Of a stretch of DNA of 20,232 nucleotides, positions 14,404 to 20,232 are shown piece by piece (the stretch's first letter is position 1; every line of letters begins with the position of its first letter). The notes under the pieces are model-generated. The model saw only the letters and a list, made by a program, of their open reading frames with translations. It had not been told where the DNA came from and did not search any database. Made by a program: the position numbers and the translations under genes. Origin of the DNA: Actinomycetes bacterium (lineage in GTDB: Bacteria > Actinomycetota > Actinomycetes > Actinomycetales > Cellulomonadaceae); contig JAEZZV010000262.1 of NCBI GenBank assembly GCA_023418375.1, positions 1 through 20,232 on the forward strand, read 5' to 3'.

Positions 14404-15365
14404 CCGTCGTCGCACTCCATGCCGCTGCCGACCGGGCCGTCATCGTCACTGACTCCTGGTGGTACAGCCCGAGCGCACGCGACGTCGGCCACGGCACAAA
14501 GACCGTCGCCTACCCGCATCTCCAGGCTGCACACATCGTCCAGGGGTGCTCGGACTTCGCGACCGCCTGGGCCGGCCCTGACCGCGATCTCGCCGGCCAC
14601 GTCGGCTCGTTCGACGAGTACCTGCAGAGGCTGCCGCGCGAGCTGCTCGCCGTAGGGCGGGGCCTTGACGCCACCGTCGCCGACCTTCGCGCCGCCGACC
14701 CCGACTCGACGCCTGCGCAGTGCGGCCGGGCGAACGTGTTCGTGGTCGGTTACTCGCCCAAGCTCGGCCGGTACCGGGCGGTGCTCTTCGCCCAGGACCA
14801 CGCCTTCATGCCCACCCCGCTCGATGGCCCCGTCGTCATGCCCTCCCCGCTGAGCGTCCGCCCATCGCGCTTCGAGCGTCGCCAGATCGAAGCCACCTTC
14901 GCGGCGTGGCCCCACCAGGACGACGCAGGTTTCCTCGCTGACTGGGCGGCTCTCCCGAAGCTCCAGGCGCCAGAGTCACTCGAAGAGTGGGCTCGTCTCG
15001 TCGCCGCCGTCCACGTCGACCGGACGCGAATCCCTCTCGCGTCCAGGATGAAGGTCCTCACCGGGGGCACCGTGTGGGCGACCGTCCTAGAGGCCGGCGG
15101 CGTGTTGCAGGTCCCGATCGCGCGTTTCGGCGACGACCTCGACGCTGCCCGGGCGGCGCTGGCCGGGACGATGCACCCGGTCGCCCAGCTCGCCCCTTGC
15201 TGGTGCGGTTCTGGCGTCACGTTCCGGGAGTGTTGCCTCGCGAAGGCGGCGTCCGAGCCGTGCTCGTGCGGGCGGCCGCGGCCGGCTCGCGACTGCTGCA
15301 TGCTGACCGACGACGAGGCCACGGAGTGGGCCGCCCGGCTGGGCGAGCCGGACTTCCGGCTCTGA
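14400..15365 (+). CDS. Proteasome/HslV-like Ntn hydrolase with two SEC-C motifs
   Basis: A 321-residue protein of two parts. The first (about 1-150) starts Met-Thr-Val-Val-Ala and, after Met removal, places Thr1, Asp17 (in VIVTDS) and Lys33 (in GTKTV) exactly where HslV and proteasome beta subunits have them, followed by a HIVQGCSDFATAW strand-turn like HslV's AGFAGGTADAF and a VFVVGYSPKLGRYRAVLF hairpin. This suggests an Ntn hydrolase, probably a protease or amidase. The C-terminus has two SEC-C zinc motifs of form CxC-x8-CC: Cys267/269/278/279 and Cys288/290/299/300, which often bind protein partners. It is translationally coupled to the tape-measure-like gene by ATGA. The catalytic assignment is mine from spacing, not proven. 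Confidence 0.7.
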   Translation: MTVVALHAAADRAVIVTDSWWYSPSARDVGHGTKTVAYPHLQAAHIVQGCSDFATAWAGPDRDLAGHVGSFDEYLQRLPRELLAVGRGLDATVADLRAADPDSTPAQCGRANVFVVGYSPKLGRYRAVLFAQDHAFMPTPLDGPVVMPSPLSVRPSRFERRQIEATFAAWPHQDDAGFLADWAALPKLQAPESLEEWARLVAAVHVDRTRIPLASRMKVLTGGTVWATVLEAGGVLQVPIARFGDDLDAARAALAGTMHPVAQLAPCWCGSGVTFRECCLAKAASEPCSCGRPRPARDCCMLTDDEATEWAARLGEPDFRL

Positions 15366-15366
15366 G

Positions 15367-15975
15367 TCAGGACGCCACCCAGGCGACCACGGCGTAGGGG
15401 ATCTGGCCGTCGTCGGTCGTCCCGACGAACCACTGCGCGCGGTCGGGGTTCGCGATGCGCGAGTAGATGTCGCGCACTCGCCGCATCAGCGTGTCGCGAT
15501 GGATGGCGGGGTTCAGGGTCACGAAGACGGCGCCGTCGTCGAGGTAGCGGATCACTTCAGCACTCGCGGGACGCCCGTCGTCGAGGGCGAACTCCTCCAC
15601 CCTGACGCGGGCCCCGATGCCCTCGAGTGCCCGGACGGCGCCAGCCAGCCAGCCGTTCGACACGGCGTCGAGCTCCTCGGCGTAGTTGCGGTGCTCGTCG
15701 TCGCGAATGCTGGCGTGCCTGGTGATCGTCCCGCAGGTGGCGCACCGGAGGTCTTCGAGGTTCCGGTGCCATGGCTGCACAGTCGCCCAGTAGTCGCGGG
15801 CACGTTCCTCAGCCTTGGTCCGGGGGTTGGCGAGAAGCTTCAGGTGCTGGGCGATGCGCTCGGGGCTCTCGCCCTCGGGCTGGTGGTTCCGGGGCGCGCC
15901 GGAGGTGGTCCGCAGCGTGCCGCACTCGCAGCACAGGGCGCGCCGGGCTGGCCGGCGGACAGGTGAGGCGTTCAT
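15367..15975 (-). CDS. Zinc-motif hypothetical protein, convergent cargo gene
   Basis: A 202-residue minus-strand protein starting at ATG 15975 with GGAGAGGG a few nt upstream. Two CxxC pairs (Cys15/Cys18 in CCECGT and Cys78/Cys81 in CATCGT) could bind one zinc. The second half (VRVEEFALDDGRPASAEVIRYL, then VVAWVAS) looks like a small alpha/beta domain. Its stop is 1 nt from the stop of the Ntn-hydrolase gene. It is the last gene before attR, on the opposite strand to the rest, a typical place for accessory cargo. Function not recognised. The frame is open further upstream, into the tRNA, but that part is not coding. Confidence 0.7.
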   Translation of the reverse strand: MNASPVRRPARRALCCECGTLRTTSGAPRNHQPEGESPERIAQHLKLLANPRTKAEERARDYWATVQPWHRNLEDLRCATCGTITRHASIRDDEHRNYAEELDAVSNGWLAGAVRALEGIGARVRVEEFALDDGRPASAEVIRYLDDGAVFVTLNPAIHRDTLMRRVRDIYSRIANPDRAQWFVGTTDDGQIPYAVVAWVAS

Positions 15976-16002
15976 GGGTTGGGCCCTCTCCGTGGGCCTT
16001 GC

Positions 16003-16022
16003 TGTCGCACGCGTGTCGCACG
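16003..16022. repeat. Tandem TGTCGCACG pair upstream of the cargo gene
   Basis: TGTCGCACG occurs at 16003-16011 and 16014-16022, an 11-nt period. It lies between the minus-strand cargo gene and attR. It could be an operator or a right-arm integrase site; both are guesses. Confidence 0.3.
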
Positions 16023-16035
16023 ATCCCCAAAGCGA

Positions 16036-16072
16036 AGGCCCCTCAGTCAGCGTTTCCGCTGGTGAGGGGCCT
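16036..16072 (-). terminator. Element-borne terminator behind tRNA-Asn
   Basis: A long stem (AGGCCCCTCA / TGAGGGGCCT, 10 bp, then CAGCG / CGCTG around TTTC) lies 10 nt beyond the tRNA-Asn 3' end. Reading on the minus strand, it is followed by TCGCTTT. The element thus supplies a new terminator in place of the one left behind at 6166-6190, and it shields the cargo gene from tRNA read-through. Confidence 0.75.
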
Positions 16073-16082
16073 GTCGGGCTTG

Positions 16083-16155
<73 letters not shown>

Positions 16156-16427
16156 TCGTGCGCGGCAATGCTACCCGATCGGATCGGGTGCCTTGGCCCA
16201 CGGGTGACGCACGCGGCGACCGTCCGGGACTCGCCGATGCGGGTAGCGGCCCCGGTCCGGCCGACGCAGTCAGCATCATCGGTCGCGGGCTGCCGACTCT
16301 GAGGACACGGACCGGCGTGTCGCGAGTGAGACGGCGCACACTCACCGCTCGGCGGCTCTTCGGGGCGTGCGGCCTGGGCCCTTGGGCCCGCGAGCGGCAC
16401 GGGCGCATGAGGGCCTCCGCGCGGGGT
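16156..16427. other. Non-coding stretch upstream of tRNA-Asn
   Basis: No gene is supported in these 272 nt. It should hold the promoter of tRNA-Asn (minus strand); a TAGCAT-type -10 near 16168-16173 is possible but without a clear -35. A perfect 8-bp inverted repeat ACCCGATC-G-GATCGGGT lies at 16173-16189. Confidence 0.4.
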
Positions 16428-16931
16428 TCAGAGACCGGCGGCCTCGCGCACGCGCGCCTCTGCCGCGTCGACGGCGTCCGCCGTCGCCGGGTCCGTGAGG
16501 TCGACCGTGCCCGGGCCCATCACCTGCGTGAACAGGCGGCCCTCGCCGTCCCGCCGCAGCGCCACCCGGACGACCGTCCGGTCGGCGAGGGTCACCCGCT
16601 CGCTGTGCACCACCGAGGAGTCCACCGACTGCCGGAACGCGGCGGGGAAGCCGAGGTCCCGGGCGTCCGCCAGGTGCAGCACGGTGGGCTCGGCGGCGTC
16701 CACCCACTCGACCGTCAGGGTCTCGGCCTCGGGGTCGAGCCGGCCCGCGCTCACGTCGGCCCACGGCCGCCGGACCTCGACGCCCGCCCCCCGCACCACT
16801 GCCAGCCCACGCGACGTGGCCACGGCCCAGCCGTCGGTCAGGCGACCGGCCGCGAGCACGCGCTCGCCGCGGACGAGGCCGAGGCCGGTGCGGACCTCGG
16901 CGGGGAGGGCGGAGCGGCGGAGCAGCGACAT
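16428..16931 (-). CDS. Hypothetical soluble protein (167 aa)
   Basis: A 167-residue beta-rich protein (VATSRGLAVVRGAGVEVRRPWADV; RVALRRDGEGRLFTQVMGPG) without signal peptide or membrane segments. The regular strands and the tail helix (ATADAVDAAEARVREAAGL) give the look of a PH-like or other small beta-barrel domain with a C-terminal helix. It starts at ATG 16931, 59 nt after the PfkB gene on the same strand, so it may be the second gene of that unit. No specific function is assigned. Confidence 0.75.
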   Translation of the reverse strand: MSLLRRSALPAEVRTGLGLVRGERVLAAGRLTDGWAVATSRGLAVVRGAGVEVRRPWADVSAGRLDPEAETLTVEWVDAAEPTVLHLADARDLGFPAAFRQSVDSSVVHSERVTLADRTVVRVALRRDGEGRLFTQVMGPGTVDLTDPATADAVDAAEARVREAAGL

Positions 16932-16990
16932 GCACCCAAACTAACCTCGCTCGTCCCAGGGTCGGGTGCGCCGGGCGTCCGTGCCTGGGG

Positions 16991-17872
16991 TCAGGCGGGT
17001 CCCGCGGCGCGGTGCAGGGACCCGGGGCCCAGCGCCGGTGCGGCGAGGTCGGTCGACCCGACCGCCAGGGCACCCGCCTCGGCACCGAGCCGCAGGCACA
17101 CGTCGAGCGGACGGCCCTCCAGGCGGCCGAGCAGCGTCCCGGCGACGAACGCGTCTCCCGCGCCGTTCGTGTCCACGACCGTGTCCACCGGAACCGCGGG
17201 CACGTCCACCCAACCCTCGGTGTGCCCGAGCGCGACGGCGCCGCGGGAGCCACGCGTGCAGATCGCCCAGCGGGCGCCCGCCGCCACTCGCGCCGTGAGG
17301 AACGCCCGCGCGTCGGGCAGGCGGTCCTCGCTCACGACGAGCACCGTGGCCGCCTCGGCGAACTCGCGGTGGAACTCGGTGCGGCCGTCCCAGTCGTGCA
17401 GGTCGCACCAGATCTCCCGGCCCGCCGCCCGGGCGAGCCGCAGCACCTCGCGCGCGTGGTCGGCGAGGTCCGCGACGACGACGTCGGCGTCCGCCACCGC
17501 CGTGCGCACCGGCCCGGGCAGGGGACCCGGCTCCGGCGGGAGGTGCAGGTAGATCGAGTACCGCCCGCCGTCGGCGGCCATGAGGTTGAGGTGCTGCTCG
17601 CTCGGTCCGCGGCCGCGGGCGGCTGCGAGCGTGAGGCGCGGATGGTCGAGCGCGCGCTCGATCGCGACCGCCGCCGCGTCGTCCCCGAGCGCGGTGCGCA
17701 GGGTGACGTCCACGCCCAGGCGGGCGAGCGACAGCGCCTTGCCGGCCGAGGTGCCGCCGAGGCCGGTCCGGTGGCCGCGCGCGACCACGGTGCCCGGCAC
17801 GCCATCGGGCAGGGCGTCGACGTCGACGAGCGTGTTCCAGGACGCGGGCCCGGCGACCACCACGTGCGGCAT
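16991..17872 (-). CDS. PfkB-family carbohydrate kinase
   Basis: A 293-residue ribokinase-like sugar or nucleoside kinase. The N-terminal substrate signature GLGGTSAGKALSLARLG (about 37-53) and the C-terminal anion-hole and catalytic motif DTNGAGDAF (234-242, base Asp240) are both present. A middle segment has HLNLMAADGGRYSIYLHLPP, typical of the lid and sugar site. The start is ATG 17872. The exact sugar cannot be told from sequence; ribokinase, fructokinase and other PfkB members are possible. Confidence 0.9.
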   Translation of the reverse strand: MPHVVVAGPASWNTLVDVDALPDGVPGTVVARGHRTGLGGTSAGKALSLARLGVDVTLRTALGDDAAAVAIERALDHPRLTLAAARGRGPSEQHLNLMAADGGRYSIYLHLPPEPGPLPGPVRTAVADADVVVADLADHAREVLRLARAAGREIWCDLHDWDGRTEFHREFAEAATVLVVSEDRLPDARAFLTARVAAGARWAICTRGSRGAVALGHTEGWVDVPAVPVDTVVDTNGAGDAFVAGTLLGRLEGRPLDVCLRLGAEAGALAVGSTDLAAPALGPGSLHRAAGPA

Positions 17873-17937
17873 GGGGCGACGGTAGTGCCGGTACCCTGGC
17901 GCCCGCAGGGCACGGCGCCTCCGGCGACGGCCCCGCC

Positions 17938-18011
17938 GGGCCAGTAGCTCAGCCGGTCAGAGCAGCGGACTCATAATCCGTCGGTCGCGGGTTCGAGCCC
18001 CGCCTGGCCCA
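17938..18011 (+). tRNA. tRNA with CAT anticodon, probably tRNA-Ile2 (elongator Met possible)
   Basis: The 74-nt cloverleaf has acceptor GGGCCAG / CTGGCCC, D-stem GCTC/GAGC, anticodon loop CTCATAA (anticodon CAT), T-arm with TTCGAGC and discriminator A. C4-G69, C5-G68 and U12-A23 match the known determinants for TilS, which turns C34 into lysidine so the tRNA reads AUA. This favours Ile2 over elongator Met, but the anticodon alone cannot decide. Confidence 0.92.
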
Positions 18012-18117
18012 CCTCCGTCCACCCGCGCCGCCCGCGGTAGCCTGCTCGGGTCGCGTGCGCGCCCCCACGACAGTGACGCGACGCCTGCACCAGGGCGCCT
18101 CCCGGAGGAGGAACCAG

Positions 18118-18426
18118 GTGGACGTGACCGACATGCTCGCCGTCGTCGCCGCGAGCTGGGGCGTGGCGATGGCCGTGTCGCCGGTGCTGCAGATCCGGCG
18201 GATGCTCCGGACAAGGTCGGCCGAGGACGTGTCGCTCGGCTACTTCGGCATCCTGCTGCCAGGTTTCGCGCTCTGGATCGCCTACGGCGTGGCTCGCGGT
18301 GACCTCGCCCTCGTCGTGCCGAACAGCGTGGCGATGGTCGTCACGCTGACGACCGTCGCCATCGCGGTCCGACTCCGCCGCGAGACGGCCGCCGACGCCG
18401 AGCGGCTGGCCGGCTCGGACGCCTGA
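18118..18426 (+). CDS. SemiSWEET/PQ-loop-type small sugar transporter
   Basis: A 102-residue membrane protein with three helices (about 7-24, 43-58, 62-85) and a PVLQ motif (22-25) of the PQ-loop/SemiSWEET (MtN3) family, which works as a dimer to move sugars across the membrane. The helix 1 to helix 2 loop RTRSAEDVSLGYFGILL is typical. GTG 18118 follows GGAGGAGG at 18104-18111. It is preceded by the CAT tRNA and is convergent with the large regulator. Confidence 0.85.
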   Translation: MDVTDMLAVVAASWGVAMAVSPVLQIRRMLRTRSAEDVSLGYFGILLPGFALWIAYGVARGDLALVVPNSVAMVVTLTTVAIAVRLRRETAADAERLAGSDA

Positions 18427-18444
18427 CCGTCGGGCACCGGGCCG

Positions 18445-19986
18445 TCACGCTCCCGGCGGCGCGTGCCGGTCGAGGAATGCGTAGACCTCGGTCTGGTCCA
18501 CGCCCGGGAACGCCCCAACGGGCAGTGCGGCCAGCATCGAGGCGTGCGGACGTGCGGCCGGCCAGGCCTGACCGGACCACCGCTCGGCGAGCTCGGCGGG
18601 CGGCTGCCGGCAGCACGCGGGGTCGGGGCATCGGGAGACCCCGCGCTGCGGCGTCTCGCGGCCCTGGAACCACCGGACGTGCGCGTACGGGACGCCCACA
18701 CTCACCGAGAAGTCGCCGTCGGCGGAGCCCTGCACGCGGGACGTGCACCAGAACGTTCCCGACGAGGTGTCCGTGTACTGGTAGTACGGGCTGAACCGGT
18801 CGTCCACGCCGAACACCGTCCAGGCGGTCCACCGGCGGCACACCGGCTGGCCCTCGATCGCCCCCAGCGGGTCGGAGGGGAACGCGACGCCGTCGTTCTC
18901 GTACGCCTTGTGCAGCACCCCGCTCTCGTGGACCTTCATGAAGTGCACCGGCACGTCGAGGTGCCGCGTCGCCAGGTTCGTGAACCGGTGGGCAGCCGTC
19001 TCGTAAGTGACCGCGAACGCGTCCCGGAGGTCCTCCAGCGACAGCCGGCGCGCCGCCTTGGCCTCCCGCAGCAGGCCCACTGCGCCGTCCTCGGGTATGA
19101 GCAGCGCGGCGGCGAGGTAGTTGGTCTCCACCCGCTGGCGCAGGAAGTCCCCGTAGTGCCGAGGCTCGGTGTGCCCGAGGACGTGCGAGCCGAGCGCCTG
19201 CAGCACCGCTGACCGCGGGTCCGGCTGTGACGCGACGCCGTGCGGCAGGTAGATCCGCCGGTGGCGCAGGTCGGTCACCGACCGGGTCGAGTGCGGCAGG
19301 TCCCCGGCGTGGTGCAGCGTGAACCCGAGGTGCTCGGCGATCTCGCCGGTGGCGCGCTGCGAGAGCGGCCCACCCGGGTGCCCGATGGCGGCCAGGAGCT
19401 CCCGCGCCCGCTCCTCCAGCTCGGGGAAGTAGTTGTCGCGGGCGCGCATCTCGGCACGCAGGTCGGCGTTGGCGCGACGCGCCTCCTCGGGCGTCGCCGC
19501 GCGCTCGGTGAGCAGCCGCCGCACCTCGGCCTGGAGGCGCACCAGGGCGTCGAGCGCGTCCGTGGGCAGCGACCGGCCGACCTTCACCTGCGGCACCCCG
19601 AGCGTGGCGAAGAGCGGCCCGCGCTGCGCCCGTTCGAGCTCGACCTCCAGCGCCATCCGCCGCGTCGGCGGACGCGCGGACAGCACGTCCTCCAGGCTCA
19701 CCCCGAGGGCGGCCGCCACCTGCTGGAGCAGCGACACCTTGGCCTCGCGCCGCCCGTTCTCCAGCAAGGAGACCTGGGACGGTGCGCGGCCGACGGCAGC
19801 GCCGAGCTCCTCGAGAGTCATGCCGCGCGTCGTGCGCAGGTGGCGGATCCGGCGCCCGATGACGATCGGGTCGACGAGGCGGTCGTCGTCGGCGTCCGCG
19901 TCCGTGGATGGCGACGGACGGACGGGGGCAGCCGTGCCGCGTGCCGAGCCGGCCGTGGCGGACGCGCGTGGGGTCGTGAGGGTCAT
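18445..19986 (-). CDS. XRE-type regulator with ImmA/IrrE-like and ScfR (DUF2083) domains, RamB-like
   Basis: A 513-residue transcription factor of the RamB/ScfR type, which in actinobacteria controls acetate, propionate or glyoxylate-cycle genes. The N-terminal HTH (about 43-100, RHLRTTRGMTLEELGAAVG, QVSLLENGRR) is followed by a helical linker, an ImmA/IrrE-like domain (about 210-300) in which the usual HExxH is degenerate (GSHVLGH, 266-272), and a C-terminal domain with CRRWTAWTVFG (383-393) and Cys453/458/459. The start ATG 19986 is chosen; GTG 20022 would add 12 residues. It is divergent from the gene at 20128, with a dyad between them. Confidence 0.85.
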   Translation of the reverse strand: MTLTTPRASATAGSARGTAAPVRPSPSTDADADDDRLVDPIVIGRRIRHLRTTRGMTLEELGAAVGRAPSQVSLLENGRREAKVSLLQQVAAALGVSLEDVLSARPPTRRMALEVELERAQRGPLFATLGVPQVKVGRSLPTDALDALVRLQAEVRRLLTERAATPEEARRANADLRAEMRARDNYFPELEERARELLAAIGHPGGPLSQRATGEIAEHLGFTLHHAGDLPHSTRSVTDLRHRRIYLPHGVASQPDPRSAVLQALGSHVLGHTEPRHYGDFLRQRVETNYLAAALLIPEDGAVGLLREAKAARRLSLEDLRDAFAVTYETAAHRFTNLATRHLDVPVHFMKVHESGVLHKAYENDGVAFPSDPLGAIEGQPVCRRWTAWTVFGVDDRFSPYYQYTDTSSGTFWCTSRVQGSADGDFSVSVGVPYAHVRWFQGRETPQRGVSRCPDPACCRQPPAELAERWSGQAWPAARPHASMLAALPVGAFPGVDQTEVYAFLDRHAPPGA

Positions 19987-20032
19987 GGTCCACCGTCGCC
20001 CGGCGCACCCCGGCGTGGCCACCTTGCGGAGG

Positions 20033-20056
20033 GCAGAAGAATCCCGGTTCTTCTGC
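20033..20056. promoter_or_regulatory. Perfect 9-bp inverted repeat between divergent genes
   Basis: GCAGAAGAA and TTCTTCTGC flank a 6-nt spacer (TCCCGG), 46 nt before the regulator start and 71 nt before the divergent gene. It is unusually A/T-containing for this DNA. An operator for the regulator itself or for the divergent gene is likely. It does not match the published RamB consensus as I remember it. Confidence 0.6.
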
Positions 20057-20127
20057 CGCGGGCGCCGCGCAGACCTGCCGGACGTGACCCCAGGGTGGAA
20101 GGACGACCCGACGGAGGGAGAGGACCC

Positions 20128-20232
20128 ATGGACGCGAACACCGCCACCCGGCTCGGCCAGGACGAGGTCACGGAGTCCGCGCCGCAGGCCCGCGCGCTGC
20201 CCGGGCCGCGCCGGCCCGCCATCGCGGGGGAC
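20128..20232 (+). CDS. Start of an unidentified gene (partial)
   Basis: ATG 20128 follows a strong ribosome binding site (GGAGGGAGAGGA at 20113-20124) and the frame stays open to the window end, giving 35 residues rich in Ala, Arg and Pro (TESAPQARALPGPRRPAIAGD). By context it may be a metabolic gene controlled by the RamB-like regulator next to it, but the visible part does not identify it. Confidence 0.6.
   Translation, partial: MDANTATRLGQDEVTESAPQARALPGPRRPAIAGD

Noticed and set aside
10585..14415. A 1276-codon open frame on the minus strand across the operon and tape-measure gene
   Set aside because: It is antisense to seven well-supported overlapping genes, rich in Arg/Gly/His as expected for a shadow frame in GC-rich DNA, and has no motif or sensible start.

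Overview
The window is very GC-rich DNA with dense, mostly third-position-G/C genes. It contains an actinobacterial dgt-dnaG pair, an actinobacterial-type LexA (SOS) box in front of dinB, and a RamB/ScfR-type regulator. All of this fits a high-GC actinobacterium, most likely Micrococcales of the Cellulomonas kind. The genus is an inference from gene content only.

Layout. Bases 1-6208 are chromosomal housekeeping DNA: the tail of an unidentified gene, dgt (dGTPase), dnaG (primase), a TspO-like membrane protein, dinB (DNA polymerase IV, minus strand, with a LexA box just upstream) and a small Trp-rich hypothetical gene ending at a strong hairpin terminator. Bases 6209-16107 are an integrated mobile element of about 9.9 kb. 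It lies between a 26-bp copy of the 3' end of tRNA-Asn (6209-6234) and the intact tRNA-Asn gene (16083-16155, minus strand). Bases 16156-20232 return to chromosome: a hypothetical protein, a PfkB sugar kinase, a CAT-anticodon tRNA (probably Ile2), a SemiSWEET-like transporter, a large XRE/ImmA-type regulator and the first 35 codons of a divergent gene.

The element. Next to attL is a tyrosine integrase. After it comes a tightly packed operon (about 8012-11766) in which every gene overlaps the next by 4 nt (ATGA or GTGA): an excisionase-like HTH protein, a 134-aa protein, a RecA/RepA-like AAA ATPase with a winged-helix and zinc-finger tail, and five small or medium unknown proteins. A hairpin-rich 195-bp gap follows. 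Then comes an 813-aa protein that reads as a phage tail tape-measure protein, overlapping by 4 nt a 321-aa protein that I read as a proteasome/HslV-like Ntn hydrolase (Thr1/Asp17/Lys33 at canonical spacing once Met is removed) with two C-terminal SEC-C zinc motifs. A convergent 202-aa protein with two CxxC motifs closes the element before attR. I see no terminase, portal, capsid, conjugation or other tail genes.

How it may work (inference). Integrase, Xis, a replication-type ATPase and a candidate iteron-bearing origin, without virion genes except one tape-measure protein, suggest a phage satellite or similar small integrative element. The tape-measure plus Ntn-hydrolase pair is the most unusual part of the window. 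It could let the element alter, hijack or poison the tail assembly of a helper phage, or be a defence or cargo module. The element also carries its own copy of the tRNA 3' end and a hairpin terminator, so tRNA-Asn expression should be preserved.
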